Shown here: positions 53,469 through 63,518 of the stretch, piece after piece
Position numbering within the stretch: position 1 is the stretch's first letter
Layout: each line of letters starts with the position of its first letter
Origin: Clostridium sp. LS
GTDB lineage: Bacteria; Bacillota; Clostridia; Clostridiales; Clostridiaceae
Direction of reading: 5' to 3'
Assembly: GCF_002760435.1 (NCBI RefSeq)
Contig: NZ_AUUU01000003.1
Span: 62,001 to 126,000 of the forward strand
DNA: 64,000 bases
Position numbers and translations under genes: made by a program
Notes under the pieces: model-generated
Told to the model about the DNA's origin: nothing
The model's database searches: none
What the model saw: only the letters and a program-made list of their open reading frames with translations

Positions 53469-55229
53469 ATGAGTAGTATAAAATGGATATTTGGCTATAT
53501 AAATAAATACAAATTTAGATTTTATATTGCACTTTCAGCAGTACTGTTAAACTCATTAATGGCTATGATTAATCCATATTTAAGTGGTAGATTGGTTGAT
53601 GAAGTAATTATTCAGAATAAGGTTAACATTCTATTTCCAATTTTAGGGATGATGGTAGCTGCTACTATAATTAAAGCAATTATTAGATATTCCTACCAAA
53701 TGACATTTGAGTTTGTATCTCAAAATGTAATATTTGAACTAAGGCAAAAAATGTATAATAAGCTGCAGGAATTGGATTTAGATTATTATAACAAAACAAG
53801 AACTGGAGATATAATGGCCAGAATGACTGGAGATATGGATTCTGTAAGGCATTTTGTTGCTTGGGTCATATATAATATTTGCGAAAATGTTACAGTGTTT
53901 ATATTTGCAATAATCAGCATGTTTTTTATTAATGCTCAATTTACTCTATTAATGTTTGCACTGACACCGATTGTGGCATATTGTGCATATAAATTTGCTA
54001 AGCAGGCAAATCCAATATTTTTTGGAATAAGAGAACAATTCTCAAAGCTTAATACAGTAGTTCAAGAGAACATAAGTGGTAATAGAGTTGTTAAGGCTTT
54101 TGCAAAAGAAGATTATGAAATATTAAAGTTTGAGAAAAGAAATAAAGCATATATGGATGCAAATATGCAGTTAGCCAGTGTTGCCCAAAAGTATTTGTCT
54201 ATACTTAATGCTTTATCAAATATGTTTACAATCGTTATGATTTTAGCTGGTGGAATCTTTGTTATAAATGATAAGTTGACTATGGGTGAATTGGTAATGT
54301 TTAATGGTCTTATTTGGGCTATAAATAATCCTATGAACATGGTAGGATGGCTTATTAATGATGCTCAGAGATTCATAGCAGCTGCAAGAAAAATAAAAAT
54401 ATTAGTTAATGAAGAAACAAAGATAAAAAATCCATCAGACGGGATTAAACCTAAGAAGCTAAAAGGTGAAATTGAGTTTAGAAATGTCAATTTTGAATAC
54501 GGATATGAGCCTATATTAAAAAATATAACCTTTAAAGTAAAACCTGGACAAAGAGTTGCGATTTTTGGACAAACTGGTGCAGGAAAATCAACAATAATAA
54601 ATTTAATAGAGAGATTTTATGATGCAACTTCTGGAGAAATATTAATAGATGGAGTAGATATTAGAAAATATAATTTACAAGCATTAAGGAAGAATATATC
54701 GATATCAATGCAGGATGTATTTTTATTTTCTAATACAATAGAAGAAAATATTAGCTATGGAGTGTCAGAAATAGATAATAATAAGGTAACTTGGGCAGCT
54801 GAGATGGCTGATGCAAACAATTTTATTCAAAAGTTATCAGACTCTTATGAGACGGTAGTCGGGGAAAGAGGAGTGGGTTTATCTGGAGGACAGAAGCAGA
54901 GGATAACTCTTGCAAGATCAATAATAAAAGAACCTTCTATTTTAATTTTAGATGATACAACATCAGCGTTAGATGTAGAAACAGAAGCTATGATTCAAAA
55001 GAATTTAAATACAATATATAAAGATAAGACATGTTTTATAATAGCACACAGAATTTCATCTATAAAAGATTCGGACTTAATTTTAGTTTTAGATGATGGA
55101 ATGATAGTTGAAAGCGGAACACATAAAGAATTATTAGATAATAAGGGACACTATTATTCAGTTTATAAAGCTCAATATGGTAATTATTTAGGTGAAGAAG
55201 ATGATGAAGAATGCAAGGAGGTAGGGTAA
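53469..55229 (+). CDS. Heterodimeric ABC exporter, subunit 1
   Basis: 586 residues: six TM helices (about 15-310) followed by an ATPase. Walker A is GQTGAGKSTI near 365, the signature LSGGQKQR near 470, and Walker B ILDDTTSALD near 494. The catalytic Glu after Walker B is Asp here, so this half has a degenerate ATP site, as known for one partner of BmrCD/LmrCD-type drug exporters. AGGAGGGGAG precedes the ATG. The second subunit gene starts immediately at its stop. Confidence 0.93.
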   Translation: MSSIKWIFGYINKYKFRFYIALSAVLLNSLMAMINPYLSGRLVDEVIIQNKVNILFPILGMMVAATIIKAIIRYSYQMTFEFVSQNVIFELRQKMYNKLQELDLDYYNKTRTGDIMARMTGDMDSVRHFVAWVIYNICENVTVFIFAIISMFFINAQFTLLMFALTPIVAYCAYKFAKQANPIFFGIREQFSKLNTVVQENISGNRVVKAFAKEDYEILKFEKRNKAYMDANMQLASVAQKYLSILNALSNMFTIVMILAGGIFVINDKLTMGELVMFNGLIWAINNPMNMVGWLINDAQRFIAAARKIKILVNEETKIKNPSDGIKPKKLKGEIEFRNVNFEYGYEPILKNITFKVKPGQRVAIFGQTGAGKSTIINLIERFYDATSGEILIDGVDIRKYNLQALRKNISISMQDVFLFSNTIEENISYGVSEIDNNKVTWAAEMADANNFIQKLSDSYETVVGERGVGLSGGQKQRITLARSIIKEPSILILDDTTSALDVETEAMIQKNLNTIYKDKTCFIIAHRISSIKDSDLILVLDDGMIVESGTHKELLDNKGHYYSVYKAQYGNYLGEEDDEECKEVG

Positions 55230-57014
55230 ATGGCAAGAAATAAATATGATGTTGATGAAGATTTAGGAACGCCTTTTAGCTGGAATTATTGCAAAAGATT
55301 ATTAAAGTATGTAGTCCCGTATAGGAAAGAAATGATTATGACTCTTTTAGTAATGTTAATATCAAGTGTATCAACTTTGCTTGGACCATACTTAGTAAAA
55401 ATAGCTATGGATGTTAATATACCTAATAAAGATATTAAAGGGCTTGCTATTGTATGTATATTATTTTTTATTACGATAGTAATAAGTGCATTATGTATGA
55501 AGTATAGAATTAAAACCATGAATTATGTAGGTCAGGAAGTGGTAAAAAATATTAGATCAGATATATTTAATCATCTACAAAAGCTGCCATTTACCTATTA
55601 TGATAGTAGACCCCATGGAAAGATTTTAGTAAGAGTAGTTAATTACGTAAATGCACTAAGTGATTTATTATCTAATGGGCTTATAAATTTATTAACAGAT
55701 TCATTTAGCATTATTGTAATTATAGGATTTATGCTATTCATCAGTCCTAGATTAACAATGGTTTGTATGATTGGAATGCCTATTCTTGCAATAATAATAG
55801 CTTTACTTGCAAAAGTGCAAAGAAGGACTACTCAGATATATAGCAATAAACAGTCAAATCTTAATGCATATATACAAGAGAGTATAAGTGGAATGAAGGT
55901 TACTCAAGCATTTGCTAGGGAAAAAGTTAATGCAGAGAAGTTTAAAACAGTAAGTAATGAGAATAGAAGAACTTGGATAAATGCAGTCAAATATCAATTA
56001 CTGCTTTGGCCAGCTATTGAAAATACATCTGTGTTTACAGTTTCATTAGTGTATTTAATAGGAGTTCGTTCAATAGGTGAGTCGATAACAATAGGTACCC
56101 TTATTGCATTTGTAGGGTACATATGGAGATTTTGGAATCCAATAGTTAATATATCTAACTTTTATAATGCACTTATAATGGCGATGGCATACCTAGAGAG
56201 AATATTTGAGACATTAGATGAGCCAGTAACCATAGCAAATTTACCAAATGCTTATGATATTCCAGAGATTAAAGGATCTGTTGAATTTAAAAATGTAATA
56301 TTTAAATATGAAGATGAAGATAGAGAAATTTTAAAAAATGTATCTTTTGACGTAAAACCAGGTGAAACTATAGCTTTAGTAGGGCCGACAGGTGCAGGAA
56401 AGACAACCATTATAAATCTTCTAAGCAGATTTTATGACGTAACTTCTGGTGAAGTTTTAGTTGATGATCACAATATAAGAAATGTAACTTTAGATTCTTT
56501 AAGAAAACAAATGGGAGTAATGCTTCAAGATACATTTATTTTTTCAGGAACCATATTGGACAATATAAGATATGGCAAATTGGATGCAACTGATGAAGAA
56601 ATAATAACAGCGGCAAAAGCTGTTAAAGCTCATGATTTTATTGTCAATCTAAGGGATGGTTATAACACTGAGGTTAATGAAAGAGGTAGTAGATTATCAG
56701 TTGGTCAAAGGCAATTGATTTCCTTTGCAAGAGCACTGCTTGCGGATCCTAAAATATTGATTTTAGATGAAGCGACTTCAAGTATAGATACAAAAACAGA
56801 GCAGGCACTTCAAGAAGGATTAAATAAATTACTTGAAGGAAGAACATCATTTGTAATTGCACATAGACTATCAACAATAAAAAATGCTACAAGAATAATG
56901 GTTATAAATGATGGTCAAATTGTGGAGAAAGGAAGCCACGATGGACTTATGGAATTGAAAGGTGAATATTATGAGCTTTATACTTCACAATATGAGATGG
57001 TTAAAGCAGTATAG
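55230..57014 (+). CDS. Heterodimeric ABC exporter, subunit 2
   Basis: 594 residues with six TM helices and an ATPase. Walker A is GPTGAGKTTI near 384, Walker B LILDEATSSID has the catalytic Glu, and the signature is LSVGQRQL in place of LSGGQ. The variant signature would line the degenerate site formed by subunit 1, as expected for an asymmetric heterodimer. Zero bases separate it from the upstream stop. It probably exports drugs or lipids; the substrate cannot be read. A strong 18-bp terminator follows at 57031-57073. Confidence 0.93.
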   Translation: MARNKYDVDEDLGTPFSWNYCKRLLKYVVPYRKEMIMTLLVMLISSVSTLLGPYLVKIAMDVNIPNKDIKGLAIVCILFFITIVISALCMKYRIKTMNYVGQEVVKNIRSDIFNHLQKLPFTYYDSRPHGKILVRVVNYVNALSDLLSNGLINLLTDSFSIIVIIGFMLFISPRLTMVCMIGMPILAIIIALLAKVQRRTTQIYSNKQSNLNAYIQESISGMKVTQAFAREKVNAEKFKTVSNENRRTWINAVKYQLLLWPAIENTSVFTVSLVYLIGVRSIGESITIGTLIAFVGYIWRFWNPIVNISNFYNALIMAMAYLERIFETLDEPVTIANLPNAYDIPEIKGSVEFKNVIFKYEDEDREILKNVSFDVKPGETIALVGPTGAGKTTIINLLSRFYDVTSGEVLVDDHNIRNVTLDSLRKQMGVMLQDTFIFSGTILDNIRYGKLDATDEEIITAAKAVKAHDFIVNLRDGYNTEVNERGSRLSVGQRQLISFARALLADPKILILDEATSSIDTKTEQALQEGLNKLLEGRTSFVIAHRLSTIKNATRIMVINDGQIVEKGSHDGLMELKGEYYELYTSQYEMVKAV

Positions 57015-57030
57015 ATATTTATAGAAAATT

Positions 57031-57073
57031 ACTGGCATCCTATAAAATTGGATTTTATAGGATGCCAGTTTAT
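57031..57073 (+). terminator. Terminator of the ABC exporter operon
   Basis: ACTGGCATCCTATAAAAT (57031-57048) and its exact complement (57052-57069) form an 18-bp stem, followed by TTATT. Confidence 0.75.
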
Positions 57074-57188
57074 TGTATTATGAATATAAGCTGTTTTATT
57101 ATGGAGGAAGGCTTAAACAAAAAATTATATTTTCCAAATTGAAGAACAAAATGAGAATGTTATAATTGTAATAAATATAGCAAAGAGG

Positions 57189-58028
57189 ATGAAATACAGA
57201 AATATGATGGATATTAATAAATTGAACCTAATAAATAATTTGGATTTAAAGTTATATTATTGTGGTACACAGAAGTGTAATCCTAATCATTCTTGGGGTC
57301 CTGCAATTAAAGAACATTTTAAAATACATTATATACACAAAGGTAAGGGTATCTTTAAATTGGGAAATGAGACTTATCATTTAAAAGAAGGTCAAGGGTT
57401 TCTTATATTACCTAATATTATTGCACATTATAAGGCAGATGAGAAGGATCCTTGGGAGTACTCATGGTGCGCATTTGATGGGATAAATGCAGAAGCATAT
57501 TTAAAACGCGCTAATCTAACAATTAAAGATCCTATTCTTGAATATAATAAAGATGATAAGTTAAGTAAATGCTTTGAGGAAATGATACAGGCCACTAATG
57601 CAGAAAAGAGTAGTGATTTAAGATTGCAGAGTTTGTTATACCTTTTTTTAGCGACTATAATTGATGAAACAGTTTTAGATTTGTCTTATGAAGAAGCGAA
57701 AACAAATAGAAATATGTATATAAACAAAGTAATTGATTTTATATATATCAATTATTCCCATAAAATAAGAGTTTCTGAACTGGCAAAGTTTATCGGTTTA
57801 GATAGAAAATATATATCTAAATTATTTAAAGAAATGGTCGGAGTTACAATTCAAGATTATTTAATAAGTTTTAGAATCAATAAGGCTAAAGAGATGATGA
57901 AAGACAGGCAGTTATCCATAGGAGACATATCACGCTCTGTAGGTTATGATAATCCATTAATATTTTCAAAAACCTTTAAGAAAATTACTGGATTACCACC
58001 AAGTAAATATAGGAGCTTTAATGAATAA
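57189..58028 (+). CDS. AraC-family regulator with cupin sensor
   Basis: 279 residues. The N-terminal half has an AraC-type cupin (HYIHKGKGIFKLGNETYHLK, GFLILPNIIAHYKADEKDPW) and the C-terminal half two helix-turn-helix motifs (VSELAKFIGLDRKYISKLFK, SIGDISRSVGYDNPLIFSKT) ending with GLPPSKYR. Typical of regulators of sugar catabolism. The start is uncertain: AAAGAGG abuts ATG 57189, so ATG 57204 or 57207 may be used. It precedes the aldo/keto reductase and may control it. Confidence 0.87.
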   Translation: MKYRNMMDINKLNLINNLDLKLYYCGTQKCNPNHSWGPAIKEHFKIHYIHKGKGIFKLGNETYHLKEGQGFLILPNIIAHYKADEKDPWEYSWCAFDGINAEAYLKRANLTIKDPILEYNKDDKLSKCFEEMIQATNAEKSSDLRLQSLLYLFLATIIDETVLDLSYEEAKTNRNMYINKVIDFIYINYSHKIRVSELAKFIGLDRKYISKLFKEMVGVTIQDYLISFRINKAKEMMKDRQLSIGDISRSVGYDNPLIFSKTFKKITGLPPSKYRSFNE

Positions 58029-58253
58029 TTTGCGTATTTACTTTCATTAAAAGCTTTAGGCTACTAAATTCGCTTCTAGGAAGATAAAGTTTATAATATC
58101 TGATTATAATTTAGAGACATAAGGTAATATAGATATGACATTATGATATTTATTCTATTGCTTAATAATGCTATTCTTTAAGAAGATAAAGAAATTCAAA
58201 GCACATTAAGCAGATAAAGATATACAATATAAATCATTAGGAGGAAATCAAAA

Positions 58254-59210
58254 ATGATATATAACAGATGTGGAAACAGTGGACTTAAATTGCCAGCTAT
58301 ATCTTTAGGATTATGGCATAACTTTAGTGAAAACGATATTTTTTCTAATAGTGAAGCAATTCTAAAAAGGGCCTTTGAGCTTGGAATAACTCATTTTGAT
58401 TTGGCCAACAATTATGGAAGACCAGCTGATGGATCTGCAGAAGAAACTTTTGGAAGAATACTGAAGAAAAATTATACTCCATATGACCGAGATAAAATGG
58501 TGATATCTACAAAGGCAGGGTATGATATGTGGGAGGGTCCATATGGTGATGGTGGTTCTAAGAAATATTTAGTAGCAAGCTTAGACCAAAGTTTAAAACG
58601 TATGGGACTTGATTATGTAGATATATTCTATCATCACAGATTTGACCCTGAGACACCATTAGAAGAGACAATGGCTACTTTAGATTTATTAGTTAGACAA
58701 GGTAAAGCTTTATATGTAGGAATTTCAAACTATGGACCAGAACAAACTAAAAGAGCAGCGGAAATTTTAAAGAAATTAGGAACACCTTGTTTAATTAATC
58801 AGCTTAGATATTCTATGTTTGATAGGCATATTGAAGGTAAACAGCTTGAAGTTCATAAAGAAGAAGGAATTGGAACTATAGCTTTTGTACCACTTGCACA
58901 AGGATTGCTTACTGATAAATATATCAATGGAATTCCAAAGGATTCAAGAATAGGGAGAAATAGTTTGTATTTGCATGAAAAAGATGTGACAGAAGAAAAG
59001 GTGAAAAAAGTTATTGAACTTAATGAAATTGCAAAAGAAAGAGGTCAAAGTCTTGCGCAAATGGCACTTGCATGGGATCTAAGAGGAGATATAATTTCAG
59101 TATTAATCGGAGCTAGTAAACCATCTCAAATTGAGGATAATGTAAAGGCATTGGATAATCTAGAATTTTCTAGAGAAGAATTAGATAGAATAGATGAGAT
59201 TTTATCATAA
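58254..59210 (+). CDS. Aldo/keto reductase, YghZ-like
   Basis: 318-residue NADPH-dependent reductase. The catalytic tetrad is visible: Asp and Tyr in HFDLANNYG, Lys in MVISTKAGYD and His in DIFYHHRFDP. GSAEETFGRIL and INQLRYSMFDR match the L-glyceraldehyde 3-phosphate reductase (YghZ) subgroup, which detoxifies methylglyoxal and related aldehydes. AGGAGG is 8 bases before the ATG. It may be controlled by the AraC-type gene upstream. Confidence 0.9.
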   Translation: MIYNRCGNSGLKLPAISLGLWHNFSENDIFSNSEAILKRAFELGITHFDLANNYGRPADGSAEETFGRILKKNYTPYDRDKMVISTKAGYDMWEGPYGDGGSKKYLVASLDQSLKRMGLDYVDIFYHHRFDPETPLEETMATLDLLVRQGKALYVGISNYGPEQTKRAAEILKKLGTPCLINQLRYSMFDRHIEGKQLEVHKEEGIGTIAFVPLAQGLLTDKYINGIPKDSRIGRNSLYLHEKDVTEEKVKKVIELNEIAKERGQSLAQMALAWDLRGDIISVLIGASKPSQIEDNVKALDNLEFSREELDRIDEILS

Positions 59211-59230
59211 AATAAAATACATTATAAGTA

Positions 59231-59276
59231 AAACCATGTATAGACGATGAAGAAATTTATTGTTTATACATGGTTT
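59231..59276 (+). terminator. Hairpin after the aldo/keto reductase
   Basis: AAACCATGTATA (59231-59242) and TATACATGGTTT (59265-59276) are exact complements with a 22-base loop; T-rich sequence follows. Confidence 0.65.
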
Positions 59277-59295
59277 GATTATTATGTATCATATG

Positions 59296-59324
59296 TTGAC
59301 TTAAATTTAATGTATATGTAAAAT
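59296..59324 (+). promoter_or_regulatory. Sigma-A promoter of the zinc-finger/SEC-C gene
   Basis: TTGACT (59296-59301), 17-base spacer, TAAAAT (59319-59324), followed by a leader of about 130 bases. Confidence 0.6.
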
Positions 59325-59460
59325 GTAACAAGATATAGCATTGTAACAGTATTTAACTAAGGATTTGATGCAATATGTTTGTGAAATCAGTGTTATATTA
59401 ATATAAAAAAGTATACATCTAATTTTAGAAATGGTATTGGACAAAAGGAGTGACTGTTAC

Positions 59461-61377
59461 TTGAAAGGGAAATGTTACTATTGCAATAAGGAATTAACTG
59501 AAAGAACTATTAAAAGACATATGAAAAGCTGCACTGCAATGAAAAAGAATATAGAAGAAAAGACTCTTCAAAAAGGGAGAAAAAGAAAACAATTCATAAT
59601 TTCTGTTAAGCCTAAATATGAAGCAAGTGAATATTGTATATATTTATCCATAGATGCTTCACTAGGATTAGTACATATAGATCAATTTATAAGAGATGTT
59701 TGGGTGGAATGTTGTGGGCATTTAAGTGGATTTACTATTAACAGAGAATTTTATCAAGATGATGATATGAATATAAAAATAAGCGAAGTATTAAGTGTTG
59801 GTGAAAAATTTGAATATGAATATGATTTTGGAAGCACAACTTACCTGAATTTAGAAGTTGTAGATGTAATTGATGTTTCTAAAGAATTTACTCAAATAGA
59901 GATAATAGCAAGAAATAATGAAATTGAGTATAAGTGTGAAAAATGTGGAGAAAAAGCTAAGTACTTCAATCATGAGGAATCTGAATGGTTATGTGAAAAT
60001 TGTATTAATGAAGAGGCGGATTTTATAGATCAATTTGATTATTGTAATTCACCTAGAGATGGTGTCTGTGGTTATCGTGGAGACAAAGAATCAGAAAATA
60101 AGTATTTGCCCGGAAATACTAATAAATATAAATTAAATAAAAAGAAGGTAAAAAAGCAAGAGAATTATGATAATATTTTTGATTATGATGAAGATCTTTT
60201 AAGGGATTTACTTAGTGTGGAAGATTTAGCTGGTAAGTTCCAAAAGGATTTTGAAAATACAGTGGACGAATTATTTACTAAAGGAAAATATTCTTTTGAG
60301 ATAAGTGATTTAATAAAAGGATTAAACAAAGATGATTTGTATGAGATTGCAGATGGGCTTAGGATTTCGGATATAAGGGGTTTAAAGAAAAAAGAGTTAA
60401 CTGATAGGATTCTTAGTGAGTATGAAGAAGCTGTTGGAAAAATAATAAATTTATTTGATGAAGAAAGATATAAATTCTTAAAGAAATATGCAGATAATTC
60501 TGGAGTTCAAGTTGTAAATCAGGATGATGAAAATGAGATTGACAAAATACAATATTTTTTCTCTAAAGGTATTCTCTTTGCATCAAGAAATAATAATGAT
60601 AAGCCGGTAATGCTAATGCCAGCAATTACTCAAAATTTAATTAAAGAAAAAAATAACTTAGAGTATAGAAAACTTATAAAAGAAAATAGTGAAATAATTA
60701 ACCTTTATAGGGGAATGAATAGAGCATATGGAATTGTAAGTTTGAATGATATTGAGAAGCTGTTTAGCAGGTATGGACTTGAAGAAGCTAAAAAATTAAA
60801 AATAGAAGAAATATTGAGAGAAGCAGAATACTATTATGATGAATATGAGAAAATAGAAGATTACTTAGTTAATAGTGAAATAGCAATGTGGTGGATGCTG
60901 TTAGCAGAAATTGAAGGGGAAAACTTGGAGTATACCACTATTTCTAAGGAAGAATTGCTAAGTATGGCGGAAGAGGATTGGATTCATAAATCTAAAGCAG
61001 GAAAAACATTTGCCAAAGAATTTATTAATCTATTTGATATTGATAAAGAAACACTATCAGAGTTAACAGAGGCCTTAGCTATTGATATTCAAGACAAAGA
61101 CATGGAGGAAATCCTCGATGAGATATTAGAATCATTAGGAGAAGCAGATAAAAATAATCAAGAGGCTAGAGATGCTATTGTCAGTATTGTTGGTAAGTTT
61201 ATAAGGAATATAAGATTGTGGAAATATAGAGGCGCTACAATTAATGAAAAAGTGGGAAATGCAATTAAGGAAGAAAAGAAAAGAACGGTTGGAAGAAATG
61301 AACCGTGTATATGTGGCAGTGGTAAAAAGTATAAAAATTGCTGTGGGAAAAATGGTAATGTAATTCAATTATTTTAA
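59461..61377 (+). CDS. Zinc-finger, PRiA4-ORF3-like and SEC-C protein
   Basis: 638 residues. N-terminal CYYC...H...C (Cys5, Cys8, His20, Cys24) is a small zinc finger; residues about 38-155 resemble the plasmid pRiA4b ORF3 domain (IDQFIRDVWVECCGHLSGF, GEKFEYEYDFGS); CEKCGEKAKYF with WLCENC is a zinc ribbon; a Rho-N/SAP-like helical piece has LRISDIRGLKKKELTDRIL; the C-terminal SEC-C zinc motif is EPCICGSGKKYKNCCGK. No enzyme signature is seen, so a nucleic-acid or ribosome-linked role is possible. TTG 59461, after AAAGGAG, is preferred over ATG 59431. Confidence 0.78.
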   Translation: MKGKCYYCNKELTERTIKRHMKSCTAMKKNIEEKTLQKGRKRKQFIISVKPKYEASEYCIYLSIDASLGLVHIDQFIRDVWVECCGHLSGFTINREFYQDDDMNIKISEVLSVGEKFEYEYDFGSTTYLNLEVVDVIDVSKEFTQIEIIARNNEIEYKCEKCGEKAKYFNHEESEWLCENCINEEADFIDQFDYCNSPRDGVCGYRGDKESENKYLPGNTNKYKLNKKKVKKQENYDNIFDYDEDLLRDLLSVEDLAGKFQKDFENTVDELFTKGKYSFEISDLIKGLNKDDLYEIADGLRISDIRGLKKKELTDRILSEYEEAVGKIINLFDEERYKFLKKYADNSGVQVVNQDDENEIDKIQYFFSKGILFASRNNNDKPVMLMPAITQNLIKEKNNLEYRKLIKENSEIINLYRGMNRAYGIVSLNDIEKLFSRYGLEEAKKLKIEEILREAEYYYDEYEKIEDYLVNSEIAMWWMLLAEIEGENLEYTTISKEELLSMAEEDWIHKSKAGKTFAKEFINLFDIDKETLSELTEALAIDIQDKDMEEILDEILESLGEADKNNQEARDAIVSIVGKFIRNIRLWKYRGATINEKVGNAIKEEKKRTVGRNEPCICGSGKKYKNCCGKNGNVIQLF

Positions 61378-61476
61378 CAATGATTAATTATATTTAGTGT
61401 TATTTTTACACAGACTCACAAATAAATAAACTTTGACATATAATGAACTAGTATCATTACATGGAGTTGAAAATGC

Positions 61477-61779
61477 GTGATATACGGGCTGATTTTAGCT
61501 GGAGGTAAGGGCAGCAGACTATATCCTCTATCAAGAGCCGATCAACCAAAACAATTTTTAAAACTTATTAACAATAAAAGCTTTTTAGTTAATACTGTTG
61601 ATAGGATAATACCGCTGATAGATAGAAATAATATTTATGTTGTGACTAATATGGACTACAAAGAAAAAGTTAAAAATGAACTGGCAGGGATTAAAGAGGA
61701 AAATATTTTTGTTGAACCTGCTAATAAGGAAACCGCTTTGTGGACAACAAAGGTCTTTTTGAAAAATTGGGATGGATAG
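61477..61779 (+). pseudogene. Truncated mannose-1-phosphate guanylyltransferase
   Basis: 100 residues with a clear nucleotidyltransferase start: LILAGGKGSRLYPLSRADQP, KQFLKLINNKSFL, then NIFVEPANKETA. The family needs about 350 residues; here homology stops after ETA and unrelated codons (LWTTKVFLKNWDG) lead to a stop. The remainder is not found nearby. It begins at GTG 61477 with a GGAGTTG site. A deletion remnant, though a small protein cannot be excluded. Confidence 0.75.
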
Positions 61780-61992
61780 TATTTATTTTGAAATTGAGTT
61801 GATATAAATAAATATATATTGATTATATAAATAATCTGGATTTTTTTCAAATTTAAATAATTAAGTAACACTTTATTTAAAATGTATAAATATGATTTAG
61901 AAACGGAGACTTTCATGAAAGTACATATTGAATTGGTATATTAAAATTATTGAAGGTGATTAAGCATATTATTAAATATTACTTAACTTTAG

Positions 61993-62020
61993 AAAATGAA
62001 AATTTGAATTTTCATTTTTT
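61993..62020 (+). terminator. Hairpin near the truncated gene
   Basis: AAAATGAAAATT (61993-62004) and AATTTTCATTTT (62007-62018) are exact complements with the T-rich arm leading to TTCTG. It could terminate the remnant or sit in the next leader. Confidence 0.5.
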
Positions 62021-62052
62021 CTGTCTATATTATAGATAGGAAGTTGAGGTTT

Positions 62053-62433
62053 ATGAATAAAAAGTGTGAAAAATGTAAATATACACTAATTACATGTGAA
62101 CAACTTTGTTTTTGGTTAGGATTTATTGAAGCAGGGCAAATAAGTCCAGATTATAAGGAAGAATATCGTTCTTTAGTAGGTGCTGTTAAATTATATATGA
62201 ATATAAAAAATAAATATATGAAACATAATTTAGACGATTGTAATGAAAAGTGCTTTTCATGTGATAATAGATTAAGAGTGGAAAAATCAGAAAAATATTT
62301 TGAAAAAATACTTGAAATTATTAAGAATAATTTTTATAGTCGTGAAAAGAAATTAGCAAAAATTTACCGATTACATGAAAAGTACATTGAAGAGTGCGGT
62401 AGTTTTAGTGATAAAGAATTATTTAAAAAGTAG
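62053..62433 (+). CDS. Cysteine-rich hypothetical protein, 126 aa
   Basis: I do not recognise this family. The N-terminal MNKKCEKCKYTLITCEQLC and a central CNEKCFSCDNRL supply paired cysteines that could bind zinc; the C-terminal part is a charged helix (KSEKYFEKILEIIKNN). AGGAAG lies about 9 bases before ATG 62053, which fits better than TTG 62044. The 290 bases downstream to 62723 are AT-rich, and the frame of the next ORF extends into them. Confidence 0.55.
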   Translation: MNKKCEKCKYTLITCEQLCFWLGFIEAGQISPDYKEEYRSLVGAVKLYMNIKNKYMKHNLDDCNEKCFSCDNRLRVEKSEKYFEKILEIIKNNFYSREKKLAKIYRLHEKYIEECGSFSDKELFKK

Positions 62434-62624
62434 ATAACTTAGGATTATTCTTATTAATTTTCTATGGTTATTAACAATTAAAAATTATTGCGATAACAAT
62501 AATAGAATTTACTTAAATACAGAAGATAAATTATACAAATCTATAATAAAAATTATTTAAAAAAACTTGAAAAAGAATAATGTATTTTAAAATAATATAA
62601 ATAGAGTAGTTAATATTGTTTTGA

Positions 62625-63311
62625 ACATTAGAGAGAAATAATGAAGATTTTCCTATATCATTTAAGGATATTAAAGAAATAAGATTTAATGATTATGGTG
62701 ATAGACTAAAGGTATGGATATATATGCCTAAAGAAACTTGGAGATTTTATCTTAATTATGATAATAGTAAATTAGAAAGTATGGCTGAGGATTTTAATAG
62801 CAATAAACTAGAAATTCAAACAAGAATTCTACCATATGAGAAGTTTAAAAATGTTGATAATTTAAAATACTATTTAGAAAAAATGAAGTATAATTTAGCT
62901 ACATATTATTCAGGAGAAAAAGTTGTAAAAACAAAAAATGGAGATGAAATATATTTTGTGAATAGTTTATCAGATGAAAAAGATTCTTTGTTTGGAAGGA
63001 ACGGAAGCATATATTTTATATCTGAGTTAGGTGATTATGGAAAACTTTATTATTCAATAAAAGAGGATCTGTTTAGTGATAATAAAGAGCCTTATGTAGA
63101 AATCATAGATATTGTGCCAACTAAAATTAATATTGGAATAGGGAGTGAGGCTCTGAAATATTTAGAAGAAATAATAGTCGAGAATAATGTAAAGCATATT
63201 AAAGGAGATTTGTCTCCTAATGATTTAAAGAATCATGGAGATAGGTTAATTCATTTTTATCAAAAGAACGGATATGAAATTAGAGATAATAAAATATATA
63301 AAAGTATTTAA
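62625..63311 (+). pseudogene. GNAT-like ORF lacking a clear start
   Basis: From ATG 62724 the frame codes for 195 residues, but it stays open back to 62625 with gene-like residues (FPISFKDIKEIRFNDYGDR), and no ATG, GTG or TTG with a ribosome binding site occurs in that part. Only a weak AAGG lies before ATG 62724. The C-terminal NIGIGSEALKYLEEIIVENN and LIHFYQKNGYEI resemble the acetyl-CoA binding and end segments of a GNAT. A 5'-truncated gene is more likely than an intact one. Confidence 0.5.
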
Positions 63312-63518
63312 ATTTTGGTTTAAAATTGCAACCTAACTTTTTTTTATACGTGTAATATATGAAGACAAAGAAAATATAAAAAACTGAGTTACTTATAACA
63401 AATAATGTTATCTTTTGTCTATTATTTTTTTCATGTACCTAAAGTGAGAAAGAAAAAACTGAAAATAAATAAGTAGGACATAGATCTATAGGATTATTAC
63501 GTAACGGGAGAGGAAGAT

